DNA of 64,000 nucleotides, taken from NCBI GenBank assembly GCA_030272155.1, contig CP126191.1, positions 3,742,501-3,806,500 of the forward strand, given 5' to 3'. This document shows, in pieces, positions 39,423-50,713 of the stretch. Position 1 is the stretch's first letter; each line of letters begins with the position of its first letter. The stretch comes from Tetradesmus obliquus. Lineage: Eukaryota; Chlorophyta; Chlorophyceae; Sphaeropleales; Scenedesmaceae. The notes beneath the pieces were generated by a model. The model searched no databases and was not told the DNA's origin. It was given only the letters and a program-made list of their open reading frames with translations. Position numbers and translations under genes: made by a program.

Positions 39423-42298
39423 AGCCTGCCCTCACCTCGTGGCGTGAGGCCAGCAGTGCATCACGCTCCTTGAGCGGCACCAGCGCCTGCTCGGGGCTGG
39501 CCAGAATGCGCTTGGCCCACAGCTTCAGCCAGCGGCCGTGCACCTGCTTGCGGCGCTCGGCAATCTTGGCGGCCGCCTCAGCAGCAGACATGTAGGAGAA
39601 GCCTGGCAGGGGCTTGCCGTGGGACTCCACGTAGGAGCGCTCAGAGACAGCCTTCTCCAGCATGGCCTGGCCGCAGCAGCAAGCACAAAGGTTGCAGCAC
39701 GCATGGGGTGCTGAAGGATGAGCAAGGCACGGCTGTGGCGACTGGCATTGATGCAGAGATACACTTCGCGCCCAAACTTGCAGCACAGCAAATTGCACCA
39801 GCTAGCCACTGCTGTGCACGCACACCACGCTGGTGTTCCTGCAGCCTTGCAAGGGCAAGGCATGCATAACACCTCCTGACCCAGCAAGCAGCCTCAGCGC
39901 ATCCTCCTCTCACTCCTCTCACCTTGAGGTCAGCGCCGTCCCTGCCCATGCTGCGCCCCAGCTGCGCCAGCTGGTCGCTGACCTGCGCGGGCAGCGCGGG
40001 CGTGCGCAGCTTGCGCGCCGGCTCCAGCGCCTTGAGGTAGCTGTCAGCCACGCTGGTCACTGCAGCCAGCTCCACTGGCTTGCCCAGCTGCCACTGCGGC
40101 ACAGGCAGCTTGGCGAAGGGCTGCGGAGAGCGGGGCAGACATGTGTACGGGGCATTGCAGGACACAGGGAGCAGGGGTAGTTTACCGGTACTGGAGGTGA
40201 GCGCTGCACTGTGAGGTGGAGCGCAGCAATAGCAAGTGCATGCGAGATCGCTGTACACTGCTGCGACAACATCCATTTCGGCAATGTTCCAATGCAACAC
40301 ACGCACTCGCTGCCTCGACGGCCCGCAGAAGTTCAATCAAACATTGCTGTCCAGCAGCTGAGCCTTACTGCTACAATTGCCTGCATCGAACCCCCTGCAC
40401 TGCTGCTGCCGCCCCACACACCTTGAACTCCTTCTCCTTGATGCCCTCCATGGCTGCGTCGCGGCGTGCGTCCCACCACATGCCCTTGAGGCTGACCGCC
40501 TCGCCCGCACGCTTGGCCAGCACGGTGTCAAAGAACTTGGGCACCTCACCTGCGGGGCGGCAGCGCGCAAAGGAGACACATTAGGCATACAATATACGAT
40601 ACACCTACAATGGTGATTATGCACCAGAGAACAGCATGCTGCAGCACGCTTGTTGCAGCCGCTCCTGCTGCTGCTTCTGCTGCGCCCACACAGCCGAACA
40701 TTGCCCTCGCCACACGCTGCAGGTGACTATCCTGCTGCTGCGGCGGCTGTCCCTGCTGCTGGCCTGGTCACATGCCATGCCCGTACCACCTGCGGTTATG
40801 CTGCTGATGAGTAAATCTGTGCAGTGTCGCACCTGACTTGAGCCCGAACTTCTTAAAATTGGGGATCGGTTTGTCCATGTCCTCAAAGGTGCGCGGGTTG
40901 TGGAACTTGAGGTACGGCTGCGGCACCAGAAAAAATGCGCACAAAACATCGTCATGCAATAGTGAACAGGAGCTGAGAAACAGAGCAAGCAGGGTAGAAG
41001 GGATGCCTGCGACACAGGTTGCATGTTTGCTGTTACGCTGCTGTCTGCCCATCAACACCACTGGTTTGTGCGCTTGTCTGCATCAGCTGCAATGCCACCT
41101 GGTGCACCAGCAAGGCGCTGCTGATGGCCTGCTACGCTGCCTGCTGTGTCTCTTCCACCAGCGCTGCCTGCCTGCATCTGCTCCACCTTGGCCTGCAACA
41201 ACTGCTCTGTGCGTACACAACTAGCACCTGAAGCCCAAGCAGCTGCCGTGGCTGCAGCTGCTGCCGCCCCTGTTGCTGCTGCTGCTGCCGCCGCCGCCGC
41301 TGTTGGCGCCGCTGCTGCTGCTGTTGCCGCTGCTGCTGCTGCTGTTGCCGCTGCTGCTGTTGCCGCTGCTGCTGCTGCTGTTGCCGCTGCTGCTGCGCAC
41401 CTGTCCCTCAAAGTCTCCCAGGTCCTTGTACATCTGCATCAGCTTCATCGTCTGCTCAGTGGACTCCTTGGCAGACTGCCACTCGCCAACAATGTTGGGG
41501 GCAGTCTTGGAGCCCTGCACCACACCAACACCGCAGTAACACAGCAATTGCTGATCAGCGGTGCTGCACGATGGCCAAGCCGCTTGCTGCTGTGTGCCTT
41601 TACCGCTGCTTGTGCGCTGACACAGGACGTTGCTGCTTGCTAGCCTCAACGTGACCATCTGGCCACCCAGGCAGCTTACTGCAGCTGCATGAAGCCACAA
41701 CAGCTTGCACTGCTGATGGCTGTGACAATAACACATGGTGCTTGCAAACAGCAAACTGCGCCATGCCGCTGCAACAGCAATGCGCTCCAGTCAACGCACA
41801 GTCTGCGCAGGGACCCTGTCGCCAGTGCTGCAGCTACTGCGCTTGCTGCGCCACTGCACGGACAGCTGCTGGATGCCAGGACCAGCAGGAACGAACACCA
41901 TGCACATGTTCTGTTGGTTCCTGCAAGCTGCTGACCTTGGAACCGCCTGCAACATCCTCGCTGAACTCCACAGAGATGGGAGAGAAGTAGTGCCTGGTCT
42001 GAGCCAGCAGCAGCGCAGACGCCTCCTGCCCCTGCATAAAACGGCATATCCTAACGATAGGTACAACTGTGCGCCTTGCCCCCGTGCTGATTGCCACAGA
42101 TCGCCCTCATCTCTCTGCACTGTTGCTGTGAGCAGGGGTACTGCAGCTCTGGTGCCAGGTGCGACTTGCACTGTAGCGTCCACTGTATAAAGAACCGTAC
42201 GTATATGCGAGATCTGGCTCTAGCTCCTGTTCGGCCTTGCTTTGGAAGTGGCTGTCACGCACCTGGTAGGAGGCACGGAGAGCTGCTGCGCGCAGCAT
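36323..42298 (-). CDS. Mitochondrial-type 637-aa protein, possibly ATP-synthase-associated ASA1-like
   Basis: Thirteen exons: 42298-42263, 42031-41936, 41514-41401, 40917-40833, 40549-40422, 40120-39923, 39666-39436, 39193-39041, 38619-38465, 38172-38097, 37867-37631, 37242-36991, 36475-36323. All junctions keep the frame. The N-terminus MLRAAALRASYQ is a short Arg/Ala/Ser presequence as in mitochondrial import signals. The protein is soluble, highly charged and mostly helical, with KKYEQEEAELAAKLK and an acidic Glu/Ala stretch near residue 510, and a basic C-terminus (RYRRQKYRAKMGYY). Size, import signal and charged helices fit the large peripheral-stalk subunit (about 60 kDa) found only in the mitochondrial ATP synthase of chlorophycean algae. 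I cannot confirm this from remembered sequence, so treat the name as a hypothesis. It is divergent from SCC2 across 403 bases. Confidence 0.7.
36738..36780 (-). repeat. Intronic copy of the end of the upstream exon
   Basis: On the minus strand this reads HREAFQAADCEQ followed by a donor-like GTGCG. It nearly repeats the end of exon 12 (HHEAFQAADCEQ, ending at 36991) and its donor. A shorter echo lies at about 36859-36875. All lie in the last intron of the mitochondrial-protein gene, as if a block containing the exon end had been duplicated in tandem. Confidence 0.75.
38930..38990 (-). repeat. Intronic copy of the end of exon 8
   Basis: The bases CTTGCTGACGGGGAACATGG and the following region repeat the end of exon 8 and its splice donor (39041-39105), with substitutions. 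Exon 8 is the better-conserved copy and keeps the frame, so this is the pseudo-exon. Confidence 0.7.
39373..39421. repeat. (CAG)16 microsatellite
   Basis: An uninterrupted run of about sixteen CAG units just after the exon 7 donor on the minus strand, where it reads CTG. It is the longest pure triplet run I see in the window. Confidence 0.92.
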
Positions 42299-42701
42299 GG
42301 TGTTCCTGAGGCTACTTCAAATAATACAGCTTATGATAAATCCGCCTGCTGTCTGGATGGCTGCCGCTGGCGGGCCAGCCAAATAGTTTACTCGATCTTG
42401 CTGCACACACCAGCAGTCCGCAGTGATGACGCAGCTGCTGGGCTCACACGTCCCTTTTCTAGCAACAACAAATTCAGGGGAACTGAGATCGGGCAGCACC
42501 GCAGCGAAGGGTGCCGGGGTGTTACTTGCCCTGCGACATAAGGGTCTATCCCTGGTCTGAATTTTCAATTGGAGGGCGTCTTTCGTGTTTGACTACTTCT
42601 TCAGGACAAAATCAAGGCGATTGGAATGCTTACACACAGCACACGTGCTTCCTGCAATGTAGACATTTCAAACAGTGTGCTGCTGCTCAGTTGGGTGCAA
42701 C
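42299..42701. promoter_or_regulatory. Divergent promoter region of the mitochondrial-protein and SCC2 genes
   Basis: 403 bases between two divergent ATG codons, with no exon in between. Promoters and 5' UTRs of both genes must share this space. I see no strong TATA box on either strand, which fits housekeeping-type initiation. Confidence 0.5.
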
Positions 42702-45700
42702 ATGTTTGATGCTGCTGGCTTTCAGATGCCACAGGCTCGCCTACCGACTATAGTAACGTCTGAAATCAATGGTCTGCCGTTCCCACTACCTGCTGAACCC
42801 GGACAGGCTGCCAACACCTCAAACAGTTTAGTTCCCAGTGCTGCTGTGCTTACAGCAGTAGGAGCAGCACTGCTCAACGCTGATATACGCCATGTGTAAG
42901 TGCATGGAAGCACTCTGCGTAAGACCAGACGTGTTCCTAGGCAGTTTGTGACCAACCTGGTCATGCTTGCAGGAGACCGAGGCTGCCCCCGCCCAGCTTC
43001 GTTGCGAGCCCGGGATCGCTAGAGCAAGCCGTGTTACACATCAACCAGCATGCGTTTTCGTATGCAGCACGTGAGTGCAGAGCTTGCTGTGGGCTGTAGT
43101 TCGCGCTGCTCGCCAAGGTTCGTGCTGTGACAGTTCAATCTCAATGTTTGTTATGGTAATCGCTGTTGCCTGCTGAAGTATGCCACTGTTTGCTTCTGCA
43201 GACCCCCACCCCCCTGCTGATGTACAGCAGGCAGCAGGGCAGCAGCAAGGGCGTCAGAAGCAGCAAGTACAACCGCCCCAGCAGCAGCTGCTGCAGCAGC
43301 ACGCAGCTGTTGAGCCTGGCAAGGCATCAGGGACGGCACGGTTGCTGCCTGATGCTGAGAAGCAGGTGAACGTAGTGTCAATTATTCTGCAGCAGCTGTT
43401 CACAGTCACAGGCTGAGTTTCCTGCAAGCAAACAGGCACCTCTGCAGCAGCGCAAGGCGCGTCACCTGGCGCACTTGCAGGAACAATGCCCTGAATCCTA
43501 TCGCCCACTGCTGCTGTCGTACCTGCAATGGTTCGTGCCTGCAGGTGTCTGCAGCCAAGCGGCGCAAGAAGGCAGCTGTGACAGCTGATGAGGAGTTTGT
43601 GGGGAGGGTGATGGATGCGCAGCAGGTTGCAGGTGAGAGGGCAGCATGTAAAGGGCGCCATGTACGCCACATGGCAGGTGTACAGCTTGCTTTGGAAAGT
43701 GGACACTCACCAAATGGCCTGTGTCAGCACAAGATGCACACAAGCCGTGTATGCTTGCACACTTGAAGCAGCTGCTCTAATTCACAACTCGCCCTGGCCA
43801 ACTCTCAGGCCAACGTCGACTTCTGTCTATGTCTCGCTGTTGTTCTACAGCTGGTGTTGCTGCTGATATCAGCAGCTTCCTAAGCAAGGCAGCAGACCTG
43901 CAAGCAGCACATGCAGCCAGCCTAGCAGCGGGCAGCAGCAGCGCGGAGGAAGGAGAGGATGAGCAAAAGCAGCAGCCCAAGAAGCGGAGAGGAGCCAAGG
44001 CAGCAAAGCGAGCAGCGCGAGATGGGAAGCTGTCGCAGCCGTTCTTGCCAGCAGCTATGCTTGCGGAGCTGCAGGCTAGCCTGTCCAATGCCAAGCAGGC
44101 AGGCGTGACCAGCCAGCTGGATGAGGAGCAGCTGCGGCAGCTGCTGAGGGCACTGCTGGGTCATGTGCAGTTGGGCATTGACCTGCCACTAGACGAGCAT
44201 GACGTGGTGGGTAAAGATTAGCAGCCGGATTGGCGTAATCTAGTAAATGCAAGAAATATAGCATGCAATGCACGTGAGGGGTGTATGTTTGGCATCTTCT
44301 GTATGTGTGGTTGTGTGCAGCAGCTCTCCTGCAAGCAACGGCAGCATCTGTATGGTCCAGCTGAGCCACCTGTCTGCAACTGCTTTTGCAGGCGAGCAGC
44401 GCCACCAGCAAGGCCGTGGCAGCGTCCCTGGAGGCAGCCTGCTGCTGCCTGCAGGTGCTGGCAGCGCCTGGCCTAGCCAACAGCCTGTACATGGAGGAGC
44501 TGGTGACAGCAACGGTGCAGCTCGCCAAGTCGCAGCTGCAGTACAACGTGCTGGCGTTCCATGACGCGCAGTACACGCGGCTGTACCGGCCAGCATCAGC
44601 AGGTGTGTTGTCTGCATGTCAGCTTGATTTGCATGTCCTGCACCAGGATTTGTGGTCCACAGGACTGTGCTGGTACTGGCTCCTTCTTCTTGGCTGCATC
44701 CCCGCCATTACATGAAGCTGCCTGTGCTATCACGCTTTGCAGATGATGCTGCGCAGCAAGGCACAGGCAAGAAGAAGGCCAAGGCAGAGGCTGCTGGCAG
44801 GTGAGGCTGGTGTTTATAGGCCGTTTTGCTTGCAGGAACCTTCAGCATCAGCTGGCACGTGGCATGCATTGCAGGAACAGCTGCAGGAGAGGTCCAATGT
44901 AACCAGGCACTAGTTACTGGCTGTGTGGAAGCGAGCCTGTTATGCAAGCTATGCGCGCCCTGTCGAATTGGCCCCTTCGCGCTGTGCAGCGTATTCAGTA
45001 CTCACTCATGCATGGCGCTGGAGTCGTGTTGTTGACTGCTGCTTCCTGGTGCTTCTGTCCTGCATTGCACAGGGTGCCACAAGTTGTGGGTGATGTCAGG
45101 GCGAAGCTGGAGCTGATGCTGTCCCTGCTGGCACAGGTGGGCGACAGCAGCAGCATGCTGTTGCTTGCGCCAGCTGGCTCACATTGCATCATGCACAATC
45201 GAAAGTGCTTTATTTCCTGCAAACAAGCTCTCCCGGCTGTGCCTTTGGGATCTGAAAGCAACAGGCATTGTTGGACTGTCTCTCCTGCAGGTGGTTGACC
45301 GTGTGCTGCTTCAGGTGGAGCTGCTGCTGCCACTGGTGCGCGTGAGCCTGACGTGCATGTCAGTGGACCACCTGCAGCTGCTGCAGGCAGAGGCAATTGG
45401 TGAGCACCGCTCTAAGCACGCGGTTATCGCCTGTATCAAGCAGCTCTTGTCTGCAAAGGTGCATAATGGCAGTTCACCTGACTTTCTTGCACCTCTGCTT
45501 GTGTTCTATGTCCGCCATCTCTTGCACATGCCAGCCGCACGCTTTCTTTGATGAATCACTCGCTTCTGGTGCCTGCACTTGCGCATGCCTTTCTGTTGCC
45601 CCTGCTGCAGCGCTGGCTGTGTCGGTGTTCCGCGCCTACCCGCAGCAGCGCGGCACGCTCATGGACGAGGTGCTGACCACAGTGGTGTCCAACATCAGCC

Positions 45701-48700
45701 TGCTGGGCAGCAGGGGCCCGCCGCGCCTGTACGAGGCAACAGATGCAGCGCAGAAGCCACTGCCCATCATGATGGCTTCAGCGCTCGTGATGCAGCTGGT
45801 GCAGGTGGGCTGATACGCGTTGACTACTGCTGCTTGTGTTTGTGGCGTTCGCGTGATGTTGTGGGTTTTTGCAAGCCATCGTTCTGCTCCTGCAAGCCAT
45901 CGTGGTGCTCCCTTGTTCCGCTCCTGCAAGCCGTCGTTCCGGTCCTGCAAGCCATCGTGCTGCTCCCATGTTCCGCTCCTGCAAGCCATTGTTCCGCTCC
46001 TGCAAGCCATCGTGCTGCTCCCATGTTCCGCTCCTGCAAACCATCGTGCTGCTCCTGCAAGCCATTGTGATGCTTTGCAAGCTGTTATGCTGCTCCTTGT
46101 TCTGCTGCTGCAAGCCATCTGCTGCTCCTTTGTGCTGCTCCTGCAAGCCATCGTGCTTTGCAATCAGTTGGTATGTCGCTCCATGCTGTGTGCTGTTCCG
46201 TGTCGATCCGCTGCAGGCCTCCGCACAGCTGCCAGCCATAGACGCAGACGTGGAGGCCATCCAGTCAGCCTTCAAGCTGGCCTGCGGCTACTGTGACCTG
46301 TTCTGGCACGGCGTGTTTGCGCGGCTGCCTGCAGCCAAGGCAGCCAAGAGCGACGGCGCAGCAGACTTCAAGGCAGTGATGGAGGCGCTGCTGGCAGGTG
46401 GGGCTGCAGCAGAGGGCGTGTGCTGCTGTTGACCTATGCTTGCAGGAACTGCCTGTGCTTGCAGGAATTGCTTGGGGTGTGCAGCTGCTGCCAGTGTTAT
46501 TCTTGCATCGGCACCGCACAGTGAATACACATCCTGTTGCACTGCCTGCCACACTTCAGTTTACTTGCTGAGAACATAGCGCATGCAGCGAGTTGGGATA
46601 ACCTTGCACCGTCTGCGTACTGACTTCACTTCATTTGCCGCTGCTGCTGCTGTCCTGCCAGACCTGCTGGCTGTGCAGATGCTGCCAGAGTGGCCTGTCG
46701 CCACCATCCTGCTGCGCCGCTTCCTCAAGATGCTGTACAGCGAGCACGGCCTGAAGCACAAGGACACGGCTGTGAAGCTGGCTGCAGTGGAGTTCACGGG
46801 TGTGCTGGCAGCGCGGCTGTGCTGCGAGGTCCTGCAAGCTGAGAAGGAGGCAGAGGAGGTGCAGGCGCTGCTGGAGGCAGCTGAGGCGGCGGCAGGTGCG
46901 CTGTGGTGGGGATGGGCGTGGCTTTGGTGTTGCGGTTGGATGTGATTGGGGTGTAGCGGGGTATTTTGGTGACTTGCGGCAGAGATCACCATGCTGCGAT
47001 GTCTCAAGGTGCTGTTCAGTGGAGGAAACACTATGCTTGTTACAGTGCTTGCACAGCGCTCTCAGCAGACTGCGCCACACATAGCCAAACATTCACCATG
47101 CCCAGCTTGCACATACCCTAACTACAGTTGTGTGTTGTGGTTTCTTGTTTGCTGTGCAGACCCAGCTCGGATTCTAGAAGGCAGCCGGCAAGAGCAGGTG
47201 TTTAACAGCTTGCTGTTGGATTACCTTGCAGCAGCACCCGGCGGCAGCACCGGCAGCACCGGCAGCAGTGGGGCTGCAGCGGCTCGGCGCTTTGTGTGCA
47301 GCCGCATGCTGCATGATGCCATCTTCTTCACGAGCAGGCACTCTGACAACACGCGCCTGGATAAGGACGCGCTGTCGCTGCTGCTGGTGCAGCACAGGCA
47401 GCTGCAGGACAGCAGCCACCTCGTACTAGGTGGGTAGGATGGAGCAAAGTGGCTAGCTTGCGACGAGTGCACAAGATTTGCTCCTTTCCTGCAAGCAATC
47501 CGCGCCCTGCGTGTGTGCAGTACAAGAAGCTGCCGCAGCTTACGTGATGCTTATGCCAAAGCACACTCACCACGTCATGCTCCAGCAATGCCCGCATGCA
47601 GTGCACAGAAGTCCACGTGCTTATACTGTTGTTTGCTCATGGCCTTGTGCCTGCAGGCCCTGGCATGGCTGAGCTGCAGCTGCAGCGCAGCCAGCTGGTG
47701 TCGCTGGTGCGCTGGTGGGTGGTGCAAGGGCCGCTGGGAGCGGGCCGCGCAACACTTATCAAGTGGCTGGTGGAGGTCGGCAGCAGGCAGGGGCCAGACC
47801 CAAACCCAGCCACGGTGAGGATACGGCAGCACTCTTGCAAGTTTGAGCTGCGTGGACACTTCATCGCTTGCTAGAGCAGCCCTGTACTCTGCTCCTGCTC
47901 CGGCTCTGGGCTGCTGCTTACGACTGCCGCCTGCCAATCAGCGCCCGGAACCATGCAGATTCCGCTCGTCATTTCAGGTGCACGTATGCGCTGCTCTCAA
48001 TGCTGCTCCTGACTTTCCTCTCCTGCAGGTGCGCACCAAGGTGTTCAAGTGCCTGGGCTGCGTGGTGGAGGCTGAATCGCGTGTGCTGAGCCTGCCTGAC
48101 GTGGCGGCTGCGGTGCGTGCTGCGCTGGATGATGACAGCGTGGCGGTGCGCGAGGCAACGCTGGAGCTGCTGGCCAAGCTCATCTCCACCAACCCTGCGC
48201 TTGCCGGGGAGTACTTTGACGTGCTCGTCACTGCGTCACATGTGAGCGTGTGTCTGATAGAGCCAGTGGCAAGGGGTAGAGCGGTGTGGTGCTTGCCTGC
48301 AACGCAGTCTCTGGCGCTGGGTGGGCGTGAAATCAATGGCCAAAGGGGGCTGCCAGGGCTAGCTGGGGCATCGATGATGCGGGCGTGCCAGCGTGTGTCG
48401 TGTTGCTGGTGCACCGTTACTCAAAGACACAACCAGGCACAGCCAACGGGTGTGCCCGGCTGAAATGTGCAGTCCAAAAACATGGCTTTGTCAACATGTG
48501 TGTGCGTCTCGGCCCACACCACCATTGCTTTGGTGCCTTTCTGCTGTCCTGCAGGATGCGGGCGTGTCAGTGCGCAAGCGCGCCATCCGCTCGCTGTGGG
48601 ACTGCTGCACCTGCCCAGGCTTCAACCGCGCCGCAGAGGCTGTGGTGGCTGTGCTGCAGCGCGCCGGGGACAGCGAGGAGTCGATGCGGGGCCTGGTCAC

Positions 48701-50677
48701 CAAGATCTGCGGCGAGATGTGGTTCCTGGAGGGCAGCAGCTTCGCAGGTGGGAGGGAGTTTGAGTGCTGCGCTGTGCTGTCGCATGGACAAGTGGCCTGG
48801 CAAGCTTGTTTGTGCTTGCAGCAATGCTGTTGTTTGGGGTGCGCTATTTCTGCAGTGAGTGTACAGCTAGGGCATCAGCTTACTGCACCACGCATGGCTC
48901 AGCATCTGCTGCCGCAGTTGTGGCCGACTAGCGTTGTGTTCTGCCGGGCCGCACTTGATATCCACAGGCCTGTCAGATGGAGCCACGGGCAGCACCAATG
49001 CCAGCACCACTGCCGGCACTGAGGCACACGCCGTGCGCACAGCTGCTGTGCGAGCCAGGGAGCTGGCGGACGTGTCGCTCAAGGTGTATGAGGCAGGCGG
49101 CAAGGCCATCCATGTGCCACTTTCTGCAGACCATCCGCTTGTGGTCATCCTGAAAGAAGTGCTAGGCACAGGCAGCAGCAGCGGTGCTGCTGCAGGTGGC
49201 GCTGCTGCCAAGGAGCTGGCTGTGCTGCGTGCTGGCGCAAGGGAGGTGGCAGACGCGCTGCTTACCGGCGTCCTGCAGCAGCAGGTGAGAGGCGTGCGCC
49301 TCCATGCTGTGGTCAGTCAGCTGTAGAGCCTTGTGTGCTTGTCATGGACACAGCTGCCGTTGGAATACTCAGAAGGCAAGCTTTGTTAGCTTGAGCAGCA
49401 TGCGATACTACGTGCTGGTTTTATTGGCTTGATCTGTTGATGTAACATCATAATGTGCTCGTACGTGCAGGAACAAGAAGATGGTGTGGGCGGCTGCGGC
49501 CAGTTCCCCTACCTGCTGGCGCTGCACGCGCTGTGTGCAGCTGATGCCAGCCTGGCCACGCCCAAGGCTGACCCGCAGCGCTTTGTGCGCTGCCTGGCGC
49601 CGTACATCTCTGCTGCAGTCGTTCAGCAGGGCATCCTGGCAAGGTCAAACTCAGGTGAGGAAGGGTGGCAGCAGCAGGCACAGTACACAGAGTTGCAGGT
49701 AACACCCTTTGTAATAGCACGATGCGACCTAATTTGTATGCACATTGCCAGAAGGGGCCCCCGCCACCATGGCTGCAGCAGGTACAGCACTGATAGGAAT
49801 CGCAAGTGACTGGTGGCGTCCACTGGCCTTGTGGTGTATGTCATGATCTTGCTGGGTGTTGCTTGCATGCAGCATGTGCAGGCGCGCAAAGTGATGTGGT
49901 AATTGGTTTTCCGGTGTCACACGTCAATTGTAATGTGCTGCCCCTGCTGCTGCCACGTGTTGTTGCAGGCGCCACAAGCGGTGACGCTGCAAAGCGTGCT
50001 GCTGCCAATGAGGACGCCTCACGCCGCGCCGCAGAGGAGTGCCTGTGCCTGCTGGCCGTGCTGCGTGCGCTGCTGCTGAGTCTGGGTGCTTTTGAGCAGG
50101 AGGTGATGCAGCAGATGGCAAGCGACCTCAAGGTGCTCATCAACAAGCAGCGCTACCTGCAGGTGGGTGGCAGGGCACGCAGCGTGCTGTGCTGGCAGAA
50201 AAGCCACACTGCTGGTGTCACAGATTGACGGTTACTGTGGCCTTTGTGTACCTGCTCTGCCTTCTCAGCTGTCTCTCAACCTTCTTGATGCCAGCAAGTA
50301 GATGCATGCAATGGTACAAAAGCACAAGATCTGTTGTTTGTATGTTGACTTTGCTGTGTGCCGCACATTGCTGCCTGCCACAGTTACTGGCAGCTGGCTG
50401 CGAGCTGCTGTGCACGCTGGCCCCGCTGTACCCGCCAGCTGCTGTTGACATCTCCCAGATGGCCACCAAGTGCTACAGCCTGGCATCAGGAGCTCTGCAG
50501 CAGCCGCTGCAGACGCTCACCCCCAACAGTCCCTCAGCCATGCACGTGGCACCAAAGTGAGTGCTGAGCAAGAATGTGGAGCTGATGCATGCGCTGCTGC
50601 TATGTGCTGGCTGTGGCTTGCTGCTGACTTCTGTGGTATGCCAACATGCTGTGATGCAATGAGGCTGAGCATGTGTA

Positions 50678-50713
<36 letters not shown>

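Noticed and set aside
41221-41411. Poly-Ala/Leu/Gly frames in a CTG/CCG-rich segment
   Set aside because: Intronic triplet repeat between exons at 41401 and 40917; open in several frames only because of its repetitive content.
43413-47496. Recurring 10-mer TTCCTGCAAG / CTTGCAGGAA in SCC2 introns (for example 43418, 44829, 46438, 46459, 47486)
   Set aside because: It resembles the TTCCTGCAG acceptor consensus of this genome, so enrichment near exons is expected and no separate element is implied.
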